From contig CANQET010000004.1 in the NCBI GenBank assembly GCA_947595585.1, positions 62,001 through 126,000 on the forward strand: a stretch of DNA of 64,000 nucleotides, written 5' to 3'. Positions within the stretch are counted from its first letter, which is position 1. Every line of letters starts with the position of its first letter. The notes beneath the pieces were generated by a model. The model did no database searches. It saw only the letters and a program-made list of their open reading frames with translations, and was not told the DNA's origin. The position numbers were made by a program, and so were the translations under genes. Shown one piece after another: positions 25,719-34,052 of this stretch. This DNA comes from an uncultured Clostridia bacterium (GTDB lineage: Bacteria > Bacillota > Clostridia > Christensenellales > Borkfalkiaceae).

Positions 25719-26441
25719 ATGGATTATCTTCTCTTTTTGCTCATCTTGCTTCCCCTTCTCGCCCTCTCGGGTTGGGCGAGCGCAAGGGTGAACTCGGCGT
25801 ATTCCACCTACGACGCCATCCCCAACTCTTCGCACATGACGGGCTACGATACCGCCGTGCGGCTGCTCGCGCGGGGCGGGGTCACCGACCTCGAGGTATG
25901 CCGCGTACGGGGGCGGCTCACCGATCACTTCCACCCCGTGCGGCGGAAAGTCAACCTCTCCGAAAGCACCTACGGTTCGGCCTCCGTCGCCGCCGTCGCC
26001 GTCGCCGCGCACGAGATCGGGCACGTGATGCAGGAGAAGGAGGGGTACCTCCCCTACAGGATCCGCACCGCACTCGTACCCATCGCCACGATCGGCTCCC
26101 GCCTCGCCCTGCCCCTCATCATGATCGGGATCCTGCTCGACGTCTTCCTCTTCTCCGCCACGGGCTCCAAGGCGGGGCAGTGGATCATGATCGCGGGCAT
26201 CCTCCTCTACGGCACCGCCACGCTCTTCATGCTCGTCACGCTGCCCGTCGAGTTCAACGCCTCCGCACGGGCCAAGAAGATGCTCCTCGAAGAGGGGATC
26301 CTGCATGAAGAAGAGCTTGCGGGGGCCAAGCGCGTGCTCTCCGCCGCCGCGATGACGTACGTCGCCTCCCTGCTCATCGGGCTCGTATACTTTTTGCGCT
26401 ATCTCCTCATCGTGCTCTCTTTCGTGCGAAGAGACCGATAA
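25719..26441 (+). CDS. YugP-type zinc-dependent membrane protease
   Basis: 240 residues. After an N-terminal membrane helix comes the YugP pattern YDTAVRLLARGGVTDLEV, LTDHFHPVRRKVNLSESTYG, then the zinc motif HEIGH (about residue 97), VEFNASARAKK and further membrane helices. The substrate of the family is unknown; it may act in membrane protein quality control. A -10 box TATACT lies at 25697-25702 and GAGGTGATCC precedes the ATG. It converges on the ddl operon. Confidence 0.88.
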   Translation: MDYLLFLLILLPLLALSGWASARVNSAYSTYDAIPNSSHMTGYDTAVRLLARGGVTDLEVCRVRGRLTDHFHPVRRKVNLSESTYGSASVAAVAVAAHEIGHVMQEKEGYLPYRIRTALVPIATIGSRLALPLIMIGILLDVFLFSATGSKAGQWIMIAGILLYGTATLFMLVTLPVEFNASARAKKMLLEEGILHEEELAGAKRVLSAAAMTYVASLLIGLVYFLRYLLIVLSFVRRDR

Positions 26442-26463
26442 ACTGCATAGGTCCCCCTCGTTT

Positions 26464-26486
26464 GCCCCGCTTCGGCGGGGCTTTAT
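26464..26486 (+). terminator. intrinsic terminator of the YugP-type gene
   Basis: The 7-bp stem GCCCCGC/GCGGGGC with a TTCG tetraloop is followed by TTTAT. It touches the stop codon of the convergent ddl gene. Confidence 0.75.
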
Positions 26487-27571
26487 CTATGCCGTTTTGC
26501 GCCCTTGCCCCCCGAAAAGAGGTCGCTCTCGAGGATGCCCGAGGAGACGATCTCCCCCTGCGGTTCGGGCGTTTTGCCCGCCTCGATGAGGGAGACGAGG
26601 AAATCGCGGCGCTCTTTGAGGCTCCGCCCGAAGAGGTGGCAGGCGAGGGAGCCCGGCACGGTGTTGAGTTCGTTGAAATATACCTCCTCCCCCGCGACGA
26701 AGAAATCCGCCCGCACGACGCCGCGGCACGAAAACGCCGAATAAACGATACGGGTCCCCCGGTATATCTTCTCCGCGATCTCTTCGGGAAGCTCCGCGGG
26801 GATCTTGCTCGGCTGCGGCGCATGCTCGTATTTTTCCGAGAAGGTGAGGATCTCGCTCCCCGAAAACACCTCTTCGAGCGGCGAGAGGCAGATCTCTTCC
26901 CCCTTTCTCCATGCGGCACAGTTGATATCCCGCCTGCCCGCAAGATATTTTTCGAGGAGGACGCGGCGGTCGAGGCGGAAGGCGAGCTCCAGCGCCCGCA
27001 GAAGTTCTTCCTCCCCATTTGCCACTTTTATACCGATGCTCGAGCCCAGCCGCGCAGGCTTTACGACCAAGGGATATCCGAGCTTTTCCGCCCCAAATAC
27101 GGCCTCCTCGCGCGTTTGGGCATAGCACGAAGGCAGGGTGGGGATCTCTAACCCCGCGAGGACGAGCTTTGTGAGGCTCTTATCCATGAAGACGGCCGAG
27201 ACGGGCATCTGCGGCGAAGCGGAGGGCACGCCGTGAAAGGCGAGAAGGGCGGAGAGCGTGCCGTCCTCCCCCATGCCGCCGTGGCAGCAGTTGAGAGCAC
27301 AACCGATCTCGGCGACCTTCCTTCCGCCCCGTGCACGGTATAGAAAGCGTCCCTCGAGACGGACGGGGATGCGGTGCGTCTTTGCGCCCTCTGCGAAGTC
27401 CTTGGGCGACGTGAACGCCCCCGTCACCATGCCCCCCTCGGGGGGAAGATACACGGGCACGACGCGGTAGCGCGAAGAGAGCAGGTTGACGGCGAGCATC
27501 CCCGTGATGACGGAGATCTCCCGCTCGCAGGATCTTCCGCCGAAAAAGACGGCGACCGTAAATTCAGGCAT
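26483..27571 (-). CDS. ddl: D-alanine--D-alanine ligase
   Basis: 362 residues with ATP-grasp architecture: N-terminal VAVFFGGRSCEREISVITG, a central HGGMGEDGTLSALL motif, LVVKPARLGSSIGI and the C-terminal metal-binding FNELNTVPGSL. It joins two D-Ala molecules for peptidoglycan. The C-terminal ~25 residues are longer than usual and polar. The start at 27571 follows GGAGG by 8 nt. It is the last gene of the tsaE operon and lies right after murF, which uses its product. Confidence 0.93.
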   Translation of the reverse strand: MPEFTVAVFFGGRSCEREISVITGMLAVNLLSSRYRVVPVYLPPEGGMVTGAFTSPKDFAEGAKTHRIPVRLEGRFLYRARGGRKVAEIGCALNCCHGGMGEDGTLSALLAFHGVPSASPQMPVSAVFMDKSLTKLVLAGLEIPTLPSCYAQTREEAVFGAEKLGYPLVVKPARLGSSIGIKVANGEEELLRALELAFRLDRRVLLEKYLAGRRDINCAAWRKGEEICLSPLEEVFSGSEILTFSEKYEHAPQPSKIPAELPEEIAEKIYRGTRIVYSAFSCRGVVRADFFVAGEEVYFNELNTVPGSLACHLFGRSLKERRDFLVSLIEAGKTPEPQGEIVSSGILESDLFSGGKGAKRHR

Positions 27572-27630
27572 AAAAAAATACCTCCGAAGAATTTCTCTTC
27601 TTTGGTATTTCAAGAAGTTTTGCGTTGCGC

Positions 27631-29217
27631 TCAGCCCTTGTATTTATCGGGCAGATCGTTCAAAAAAAGTACCGCATCCCCCGCCGAAAGCTCCTCGGAG
27701 AGGATCTTCTGCGCATGGGCAAGATCGGGCACGATGCGAAGTTTTTCCTCCTGCCCGCCCGCCGCGAGATAGCCGTGCCGCGCCGAGAGGATGCGCGTTT
27801 CGCCGACGAGGATGACTTCGAGCCCGACGAGCTCGGCCCCGAGTTCGGCGTTTGCCGCCTCTTCGAGCTCTCCGAGCTCCACGAGCCCGGGCGTGACGAC
27901 GTATTTCTTCCCCGCAAAACACTTCAGCGCCTCGATGGCGTTCCTCGCGCCGAGCATGTTGGAATTGTAGGCATCGTCGAGCACGGTCACGCCGTTCTCC
28001 TCGATCCGCTGCAGCCTGTGGGGGACGGCCTCGAGCGTAGAGATGCGTGCCGCGATCTCCTCCGCCGTCATCCCGAGCAGGAAGCAGAGCGCGGCGGCGA
28101 GCGCGATATCTTCGGCGGCATGCCGCCCGAGCAACGCACATTGGGCATGGATACGGGCGTCGGGCAAGACGAGGTCGAACTCCGTGCCGCGGTCGGAGAG
28201 TACGATGTTCTCGGCGCCGAAGTCCTTCCCCGCGACGAGGGCGCCCTCCGCGGGGACGTTGGCCGTCTCCCCGAGGACGACGAACCGCGCCGTCTTCGCG
28301 AGGATCCCCTTCTCCGCGGCGATCGCTTCCACCGAGCCGAACGTCTCGAGATGTTGGGCGCAGATGCCCGTCACGACGCCGAAGGTCGGGGCGACCATCG
28401 CGCAGAGCTCCTTGATGTCCCCCGTCTTTCTCGCCCCCATTTCGGCGAGGAAGACGTCGCAATCCAGCCCCCCGTCGTTCACACAGCGTGCGATGCCGAT
28501 GGGCGTGTTGTAGGAGGCGGGCGTCATGCCCACGCGATACTTCTCCCCGAGGATGTGGGCGGCGAAGTGTTTGACCGTCGTCTTCCCGAAGGAGCCCGTG
28601 ATGCCCACTTTGATGCAGGAGCACGCCGAGAGCTTCTCCGTCGCACGGCGGATATACATCTTGTTGTGCGGGATCTCGTACCCCTTTGCGACCAGCCCCG
28701 CAAGCGCCACGGCGAATACCGTGAAAAGGGGCATGACGGCGGGGATCGCAGCGCGGAGAAGGGCCGCGGCGAGGGGGTGATCCGCCGCCTTGGCGAGAAA
28801 CCAGAGCGCCGCTTCCAAGCCGTAGAAGAAGGCCGCACAGAGGACGTAGAAGACGACGCACAGCCGCACGATACGGGCAGTCCGCTCAAGCGGCACCTTG
28901 AGCGCCGTCCTGAGCGAAAAGAGAAAGAGCGCGATCATGCCCGCAAGGGCGATGTGCCCCGCGAGCACGGCATACCCCGTCCCCGCAAAGGCAAAGACGA
29001 GCGCAAACAGCGCGGAGAGAAGGAGGGCACAGAGCGCCAGAAGGGCGTATCTGCGCCAGAGCTCGTTGCCGCGGCGGAAATACCATTTGAGCATGGCGCG
29101 TTCATCGTACCCCTCCTGCTGCAGGATCCCCAAGAGGGGCTGTGCCGCAAAGGTCAGAAGGAGCGTTACGACGATCGCGTATGCCGCAAAGGTCAAAAGA
29201 TCTTCAGGCGTCGGCAT
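27631..29217 (-). CDS. murF: MurF ligase with an N-terminal membrane domain
   Basis: 528 residues. The first ~180 hold about five hydrophobic segments; the Mur ligase core follows: P-loop GITGSFGKTTVKHFAAHIL (about 204-222), EMGARKTGDIKEL, DDAYNSNMLGARNAIEAL. It adds D-Ala-D-Ala to UDP-MurNAc-tripeptide, made next door by Ddl. Classical MurF is cytosolic and about 450 residues; membrane-fused forms occur in some Firmicutes. GGAGG lies 9 nt before the ATG at 29217, which overlaps the preceding stop by 14 bases. Confidence 0.9.
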   Translation of the reverse strand: MPTPEDLLTFAAYAIVVTLLLTFAAQPLLGILQQEGYDERAMLKWYFRRGNELWRRYALLALCALLLSALFALVFAFAGTGYAVLAGHIALAGMIALFLFSLRTALKVPLERTARIVRLCVVFYVLCAAFFYGLEAALWFLAKAADHPLAAALLRAAIPAVMPLFTVFAVALAGLVAKGYEIPHNKMYIRRATEKLSACSCIKVGITGSFGKTTVKHFAAHILGEKYRVGMTPASYNTPIGIARCVNDGGLDCDVFLAEMGARKTGDIKELCAMVAPTFGVVTGICAQHLETFGSVEAIAAEKGILAKTARFVVLGETANVPAEGALVAGKDFGAENIVLSDRGTEFDLVLPDARIHAQCALLGRHAAEDIALAAALCFLLGMTAEEIAARISTLEAVPHRLQRIEENGVTVLDDAYNSNMLGARNAIEALKCFAGKKYVVTPGLVELGELEEAANAELGAELVGLEVILVGETRILSARHGYLAAGGQEEKLRIVPDLAHAQKILSEELSAGDAVLFLNDLPDKYKG

Positions 29218-29908
29218 GATAAAAATCCTCCACCGCAAGCCGAAAGGCAAGCGGATTTTCGAGATGTGCAAAGTGACCGCAGTCCGCAAGGAGCATGAAC
29301 TTCGCCCCGGGGACGCTCTTTGCGAGCAGCTCCCCCTGTTCGGGCGGCGTCTCGCGGTCGCGCGTGCCGTAGAGAAAGAGCACGGGGCGGGCGATGGTAT
29401 GCGCCTCGGCCCTGAGGTCTTCCCCCACGATCTTTTTGAAGCTCTCCTTCATGACGGGGGAGAGCATGCGATAATCGCTGCTGCCGAAATGCGCTTCGGC
29501 GAATCGGGGGGCAATTTTGCGAAAAACGCGGTAGGTCCCCACCCTAATTTTATATTTCAGGCCCCGTTTGGGTACGACGCCCGCACAGCCGACGAGCACG
29601 GCGCCCGCGGCCTTCCCCCGCGCGAGGAGCTTGATCGCCACCCGCCCACCGAAGGAATGGGCGATGAGGAGCGGATCGCGGATCCCGAGCGCTTCGAAGG
29701 CGCCCTCCGTCCAATCAGCGTAATCGGAGACCGAATAGGGCGAGGAAAGCGGCTCTGCCGCCCCCATCCCCGGGAAATCGAGCGCCGTCACGCGGTAGAA
29801 CTGCGAAAAATAGGCGATATGCGATGCAAAATTTTCCTTGGAAGCGAGGTACCCGTGTAAAAAAACGAGGTCCCTGCCCTCTCCTTCGCGAAGATAGGAG
29901 AGCCTCAA
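29204..29908 (-). CDS. alpha/beta-hydrolase
   Basis: 234 residues. Oxyanion region HGYLASKENF, nucleophile elbow AHSFGGRVA (Ser), acid in YGTRDRETPP and a C-terminal GHFAHLENP His: a full catalytic triad. The fold fits small esterases or acyl hydrolases; the substrate is unknown. The TTG start (29908) overlaps the rimI stop as TTGA with AGGAG 5 nt upstream, which fits better than the longer frame from 29989. It occupies the operon slot where tsaD often sits after rimI. Confidence 0.85.
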   Translation of the reverse strand: MRLSYLREGEGRDLVFLHGYLASKENFASHIAYFSQFYRVTALDFPGMGAAEPLSSPYSVSDYADWTEGAFEALGIRDPLLIAHSFGGRVAIKLLARGKAAGAVLVGCAGVVPKRGLKYKIRVGTYRVFRKIAPRFAEAHFGSSDYRMLSPVMKESFKKIVGEDLRAEAHTIARPVLFLYGTRDRETPPEQGELLAKSVPGAKFMLLADCGHFAHLENPLAFRLAVEDFYHADA

Positions 29909-30339
29909 GGAAGCTCCTTCTTCATCACGATGGCGTCCTCCCCGTCGGGATAGTAGCGTGTGCGGCAATACAGCCCCGAAAATCCGCACTTGAGGTACAA
30001 AATCTGCGCCGCGGCGTTGGAAACGCGGACTTCGAGGAAGACCTTCTTCGCCCCTTTTTCGGCGGCGATCTCACACAGGTCCTCGAGGATCTTCCTCCCC
30101 CTTCCGCAGCGGCGGTACATCTCGCTCACGGCGATGAGCTGGACTTCGGCCTCGTCCGCGGCGATCCCCACGCCCCCGTAGGCGACGATCCCGCCGTCTT
30201 CCTCGAGCAGGGTCCCGAAAAAGCGGTCGGAAAGAAAGCTCTCGGTGAGCATCCGCCACGTCCACGGGTCGGGGAAGCACTCCTTTTCGAGCGCGGCGAT
30301 CCCCTCGAGATCGTGCATGGTCCACGGCCTTCCGTTCAT
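29905..30339 (-). CDS. rimI: ribosomal protein S18 alanine N-acetyltransferase
   Basis: 144 residues of the GNAT family: FPDPWTWRMLTESF near the N-terminus, the acetyl-CoA loop RRCGRGRKILEDL, LEVRVSNAAAQILYLKCGF and RYYPDGEDAIVM. This is the RimI pattern. It acetylates the N-terminus of S18, although related enzymes modify other substrates. It is joined to tsaB by an ATGA overlap, as in many Firmicutes. Confidence 0.92.
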   Translation of the reverse strand: MNGRPWTMHDLEGIAALEKECFPDPWTWRMLTESFLSDRFFGTLLEEDGGIVAYGGVGIAADEAEVQLIAVSEMYRRCGRGRKILEDLCEIAAEKGAKKVFLEVRVSNAAAQILYLKCGFSGLYCRTRYYPDGEDAIVMKKELP

Positions 30340-30935
30340 CTTCCTTCCTCCGCCGAAGATTTTCTCAGATACATTGCGCAAAGCGCCTCCGCGGGGCAGG
30401 TATTTGCAGCGCTTCTGCATACGGCCTTATAGAGGCCCTCTGCCCCATTGACCCGCTTGGCCCCCGCAAGTTCCTCTGCGGAGATCGGGAGATACCCCAT
30501 ACCGATGAGTTTTTCCACGTCCTCTGCCGTACAAAATGCGGGGGGCACCTCCAAGCCGTCGCCATAGGCCGCGGCATAGAAACAGCCGTGCCCCGCATCG
30601 ATGAGCGCCAACCGCTTTCCGCTCTCTTCAGCATATGCAATGCAGTCGAGCGAGGTGACGGCAAGGGCGGGTCTTCCGCAGGCGAGGCAGAGGCCCTTCA
30701 CCGTCGCGATACCGATACGGATGCCCGTAAACGACCCCGGTCCCACGGCAACGGCAAAAAAATCGCAGTCCGCAAGGGAGAGCTCCGCCGCTTTCAGGGC
30801 GCGGTCGATGGCGTCCATCAGCACGACGGAATGCTCCCGCATGCCCTCTTTGGGCGTAACGATCGAGGGCGTCCCCCCGCGATATGCGACGACGGCAAGC
30901 TGCGTGCCGCTCGTATCGACGGCAAGAAAATTCAA
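30336..30935 (-). CDS. tsaB: tRNA t6A synthesis protein TsaB
   Basis: 199 residues with the ASKHA-fold pattern FLAVDTSGTQLAVVAYRGG, SLADCDFFAVAVGPGSFTGIRIGIATVKGL and ALIDAGHGCFYAA. With TsaD and TsaE it forms the complex that places threonylcarbamoyl on A37 of ANN-decoding tRNAs. The start is a TTG at 30935 that overlaps the tsaE stop (ATTGA), with GGGAGG 7 nt upstream. The frame stays open upstream but matches nothing. Confidence 0.93.
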   Translation of the reverse strand: MNFLAVDTSGTQLAVVAYRGGTPSIVTPKEGMREHSVVLMDAIDRALKAAELSLADCDFFAVAVGPGSFTGIRIGIATVKGLCLACGRPALAVTSLDCIAYAEESGKRLALIDAGHGCFYAAAYGDGLEVPPAFCTAEDVEKLIGMGYLPISAEELAGAKRVNGAEGLYKAVCRSAANTCPAEALCAMYLRKSSAEEGR

Positions 30936-31327
30936 TATTCGACCTCCCGCGCTTCCCCGCTTCCCGTAATGCGAAGGCGCTTTACGCGTTCGGGAAGGAG
31001 CTCTTTGATGTTTTCTCCCCATTCGATGAGGCAGATCCCGCCGCGGTCGAAGTAATCGGCCAGCCCGAGCGAGAGCGCCTGCGCCGTGCTTTGGATGCGG
31101 TAGCAATCGAAGTGGAACACGAAGCCGTATTCGTTGACGTAGGCATACGTCGGACTCGTGACTTCCTCGAGAATGCCGAGGCCGCGCACGATGCCCTGTG
31201 CGAGCACCGTCTTCCCCGCACCCATTTCGCCCTCTAAAAGTACTACATCCCCCCGCGTTAAGGTTTTTGCGTACGCCATGGCGAAGGCGTAAGTCTCTTG
31301 CGTGGAGTGAGAAGAAAAAACTGCCAT
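30932..31327 (-). CDS. tsaE: tRNA t6A synthesis ATPase TsaE
   Basis: 131 residues. P-loop LEGEMGAGKTVLAQGIVRGLG (residues about 32-52), then VTSPTYAYVNEYG, FHFDCYRI and the ICLIEWGENI motif. It is the ATPase of the TsaBDE complex. First gene of a six-gene operon running to ddl. The ATG at 31327 lies 10 nt after a TATAAT box and has no ribosome binding site, so the mRNA is predicted to have a leader of 0-4 nt. Confidence 0.94.
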   Translation of the reverse strand: MAVFSSHSTQETYAFAMAYAKTLTRGDVVLLEGEMGAGKTVLAQGIVRGLGILEEVTSPTYAYVNEYGFVFHFDCYRIQSTAQALSLGLADYFDRGGICLIEWGENIKELLPERVKRLRITGSGEAREVEY

Positions 31328-31337
31328 ATACGGGATA

Positions 31338-31366
31338 ATTATACCGCATACGACAGGATTTTGCAA
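31338..31366 (-). promoter_or_regulatory. tsaE operon promoter placed for a leaderless mRNA
   Basis: On the minus strand TTGCAA (31366-31361), 17-bp spacer, TATAAT (31343-31338), then 10 nt to the ATG. Confidence 0.78.
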
Positions 31367-31384
31367 GAGATTTTGCGATATTTC

Positions 31385-32070
31385 GCATAATACGCAGTCC
31401 GACCCCTCGCTGCCACTTCGGGAAAGCATGTACGAAGTCCGACCCCTTGCTGCCCCTCACAGGGGAAGTATCCGCGTAGTCCTCTCCCTTGCTGCCCCTT
31501 GTAGGGGAAGTACCTGCGTAGCAGGGGAAGGGGTTCCCAAAAACCCTCAGTCACGGCTCACGCCGCGACAGCTCCCCTATGAGGGGAGCCAAGGGCACTC
31601 GGGATAGGCTCCGTCGCTTTCCGCCCACCCCCCTACCCCCCTCCGATGGAGGGGGTGTGTGGTCTGTTCTCCAATGGAGGAGTGGTGGTCTGTTTTCCGA
31701 TGGAGGAATGCGCGGAATAAATGGTATAGGTACCCCGCCTACGTCATTTCGAACGTTAGTGAGAAATCTCAAGTAGAATTAAGACTAAGGCGATGTTTTG
31801 ACTACGCTCAACATGACGTTATTAGAACGAGATTCCTCGGCTCACGCCTCAGAATGACGTGGTTGGTAACCGTCAAACTGCGGAGAAGCAAGAAGAACGA
31901 GGAGCGCGCGGCTTCCCGACGGGAGCGTACTCCTTTGTACGTGACCAAGGGAAACGCAAGCGCGAACGCCGAGAATAAGCAACATGAAATCGATTTGCTT
32001 AATTCGGCGGCACAAGCGCGTAGCGCGCCGTACGATGTTATGCGTAGCTTATCCGCAGTTCGCCTATTCG
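31385..32070. repeat. intergenic repeat mosaic 6
   Basis: Between divergent genes: GGGGAAGTATCCGCGTAGTC and GGGGAAGTACCTGCGTAGCA units with AGCTCCCCTATGAGGGGAGC (31390-31600); the palindrome with two satellites (31622-31710); GAGAAATCTCAAGTAGAATT...GAATGACGT units (31741-31860); and copy C of the hairpin element (31872-32065, hairpin GCGTAC 31925-31930 / GTACGT 31937-31942), with a longer right half. No gene is visible. Confidence 0.8.
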
Positions 32071-32157
32071 AAGCAGAAAAACTTGGCACAGGGACCGGGG
32101 GGAGGGAGAAATTATGTGTTATAATTGAACTGCGGCGGGTTTGAATGAGGTGGCCGA

Positions 32158-32670
32158 ATGTCTTTCGTTCAGATCCTGGAGGCGCTCCGCCACTACGGCG
32201 CCGATGTCCTCCTCATCGCACTCGGAGTGACGCTTCTCACGTCCCTCCTCGAAAAAACGGTCTTAAAGTCCTGCAGCAAAAAGGTGCTCGCCATTCTGCC
32301 CTTTGCGATCGGCATCGTGATCTTCGTCGCCTATCGCATGATCTCCACCTGTCTTTCCACGGAGGAGCTTCTCTCGGCCGTGGAAGACGGATTCGGCTGC
32401 GGATGCGCGGCGACGCTGTATTACGTCGTCTACACGCAGCTGCTCCGCGGAACATCGAAGGCAGACCCTCTTCTTCCCTTGCTCGGCTTCTTGCCCGAAG
32501 ACGTACAAGCCGAGGCGGCAAAGAAGATCTTCGAAGAGAGCAAGGAGCTTTCCGAAGAGGAGCTGCTGCCCTATCTCAAGGAAGCGCTTTCCGCCTATTG
32601 CGATCTCCCCGAAGAGGAGCTCGAGGCCGAAGCGGAGATCCTTGCCAAATATCTTCTTGAGCTGCGATGA
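32158..32670 (+). CDS. small membrane protein of unknown function
   Basis: 170 residues; I do not recognise it. Two N-terminal hydrophobic helices (about 16-35 and 43-62, VLAILPFAIGIVIFVAYRMI) are followed by a third moderately hydrophobic segment with GCGCAATLYYVVYTQLL, then an acidic, helical C-terminal half rich in Glu (KKIFEESKELSEEELLPYLK). GAGGTG lies 6 nt before the ATG. TATAAT at 32120-32125 may be its -10, but no -35 is clear. It stands alone and ends in its own terminator. Confidence 0.75.
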   Translation: MSFVQILEALRHYGADVLLIALGVTLLTSLLEKTVLKSCSKKVLAILPFAIGIVIFVAYRMISTCLSTEELLSAVEDGFGCGCAATLYYVVYTQLLRGTSKADPLLPLLGFLPEDVQAEAAKKIFEESKELSEEELLPYLKEALSAYCDLPEEELEAEAEILAKYLLELR

Positions 32671-32675
32671 CCGTT

Positions 32676-32705
32676 TCCCCGTGTGCTGCGGCATGCGGGG
32701 TTTTT
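32676..32705 (+). terminator. intrinsic terminator of the 32158 gene
   Basis: CCCCGTGTGC pairs with GCATGCGGGG (two G-U pairs) around a short loop and is followed by TTTTT. Confidence 0.7.
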
Positions 32706-32710
32706 CGCAC

Positions 32711-32737
32711 AAAAAAACGGGAAGCGAACTTCCCGTT
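32711..32737 (-). terminator. intrinsic terminator of rplU-rpmA
   Basis: The 9-bp stem AACGGGAAG/CTTCCCGTT has a 4-nt loop and is followed by TTTTT on the minus strand, just past the rpmA stop. Confidence 0.85.
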
Positions 32738-32748
32738 TTCGTTGCTTT

Positions 32749-33021
32749 TTACTTCGCGTAGACGCTGACTTGCTTCTTGTCTTTGCCGAGGCGCTCAAAC
32801 TTGACGACCCCGTCCTGAAGGGCGAAGAGCGTATCGTCTCCGCCGATGCCGACGTTGTTGCCGGGGTGGATCTTCGTCCCTCTCTGGCGCACGAGGATGC
32901 TGCCCGCGAGGACTTCCTGCCCGTCCTGACGCTTGACTCCGAGGCGCTTGGCGTTGGAATCTCTGCCGTTGTGGGAGGAACCCGTACCCTTTTTATGAGC
33001 GAATAATGCAAAAATAAACAT
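32749..33021 (-). CDS. rpmA: 50S ribosomal protein L27 with a short N-terminal extension
   Basis: 90 residues. It starts [21 protein letters not shown]; the core begins AHKKGTGSS and ends KKQVSVYAK. The hydrophobic MFIFALF segment resembles the N-terminal peptide that Prp protease removes from Firmicute L27 so that its tail can reach the peptidyl-transferase centre. AAAGGAG precedes the ATG at 33021. The prp gene usually found between rplU and rpmA is absent: only 45 bases separate them. Confidence 0.93.
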   Translation of the reverse strand: MFIFALFAHKKGTGSSHNGRDSNAKRLGVKRQDGQEVLAGSILVRQRGTKIHPGNNVGIGGDDTLFALQDGVVKFERLGKDKKQVSVYAK

Positions 33022-33066
33022 TTTTCTTCTCCTTTTTCCGATATTCAAGGCGCTTCCCGTAGCGCT

Positions 33067-33372
33067 TTAGAGGTTGATCTTCTCGATCTTGACCGCAGTG
33101 AAAGGCTGGCGATGACCTTGCTTTTTGCGCTCGTTCTTCTTGGACTTATACTTGAAGACGATGATCTTCCGGTACTTCTCCTGTGCCTGAACGGTCGCGG
33201 TCACCTTCGCAGACGAAGCGGCTTCCCCGACGGTGATGCCGTTTTCATTTGCGACCAGCACGGCATTGAATTCGACGGTGGCGCCGACCTCCGCACGGAG
33301 CTTCTCGACCTTCACCACATCGCCCTCGGAAACCTTATACTGTTTCCCGCCGTTCTCGATGATTGCGTACAT
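33067..33372 (-). CDS. rplU: 50S ribosomal protein L21
   Basis: 101 residues: [20 protein letters not shown] at the N-terminus and [19 protein letters not shown] at the C-terminus are diagnostic of L21, which binds 23S rRNA. GGAGG precedes the ATG. It is first in an rplU-rpmA operon with a promoter at 33464-33492 and a leader of about 85 nt that may hold an L21-type autoregulatory structure. Confidence 0.95.
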   Translation of the reverse strand: MYAIIENGGKQYKVSEGDVVKVEKLRAEVGATVEFNAVLVANENGITVGEAASSAKVTATVQAQEKYRKIIVFKYKSKKNERKKQGHRQPFTAVKIEKINL

Positions 33373-33457
33373 GCTTTTACCTCCTCTTCCCGGTCTCGCA
33401 AGAGTGCATAGGCGGCTCGCTGTTGCAGAGCGCTTTGTGCCCGTTCTTGGCGGCTCG
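33373..33457 (-). promoter_or_regulatory. rplU leader, candidate L21 leader RNA
   Basis: About 85 nt lie between the predicted start site and rplU. The stretch contains short complementary segments (AAAGCGCTCTGCAACAGCG, then CTATGCACTCTTGCGAGACC) and resembles Firmicute L21 leaders by position and general content. I could not confirm it against a covariance model. Confidence 0.4.
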
Positions 33458-33463
33458 AAGTAA

Positions 33464-33492
33464 AATGTACCATAACGGCCCCGAAAAGTCAA
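33464..33492 (-). promoter_or_regulatory. sigma-A promoter of rplU-rpmA
   Basis: On the minus strand TTGACT (33492-33487), 17-bp spacer, TACATT (33469-33464). Confidence 0.7.
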
Positions 33493-33548
33493 GCGGTTTT
33501 GGCATAGAATTCGGATTTTTTCGCAAACTGCGGGAAAAGGAGTAGAAT

Positions 33549-33992
33549 ATGGACATCAAAAAGAGCGAGGAAGTCCTCGCGGAGATCCACCGCAACTGCG
33601 AATATGCAAAACAGTCCATCTCGGATATCCTGCCCGAGACGGACGACGGCGCCATCAAGGAAGAACTTCTGCGCCAACACGAGGAGTATGAACGGATCGG
33701 GGGCCGTGCCGCCCTCCTCGCCCGTGAGCGCGGGATCGAGCTCAAAAATCCCAACCCCATCAAGAAGATGATGATGTGGGGCGGCATCAAGATGAACGCC
33801 ATGAAGGACGATTCGAGCGCCCATATCGCCGAAATGATGGTACAGGGCACCGTGATGGGCGTGACGGCCCTCCGCACTACCCTCGGGGAGATGGCGGACG
33901 AGGGCGCGGATGCCGCAGTCAAAGATCTCGCACAGGAGCTCTTGCACCTCGAAGAGGACTTCGAGAAGATCTGGAAGCAGATGATCTCGTAA
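33549..33992 (+). CDS. helical protein of unknown function
   Basis: 147 residues, predicted almost fully helical: an N-terminal pair of helices ([40 protein letters not shown]), a central [20 protein letters not shown] segment and two C-terminal amphipathic helices. The layout recalls ferritin-like or DUF2383-like four-helix bundles, but I see no metal-ligand set that settles it. AAAGGAG precedes the ATG. It is divergent from rplU with 56 bases between the rplU -35 box and its start codon. Confidence 0.75.
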   Translation: MDIKKSEEVLAEIHRNCEYAKQSISDILPETDDGAIKEELLRQHEEYERIGGRAALLARERGIELKNPNPIKKMMMWGGIKMNAMKDDSSAHIAEMMVQGTVMGVTALRTTLGEMADEGADAAVKDLAQELLHLEEDFEKIWKQMIS

Positions 33993-34052
33993 AAATTCCC
34001 GAAAAACGATGAGGGTCCCCCCTCTTTTTTGCACTACGCCTGCCGCCCGCAG

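Noticed and set aside
32084..32125. Consensus promoter for the 32158 gene
   Set aside because: TATAAT is present at 32120-32125 but I found no acceptable -35 at 16-18 bp, so I did not list it as a promoter.
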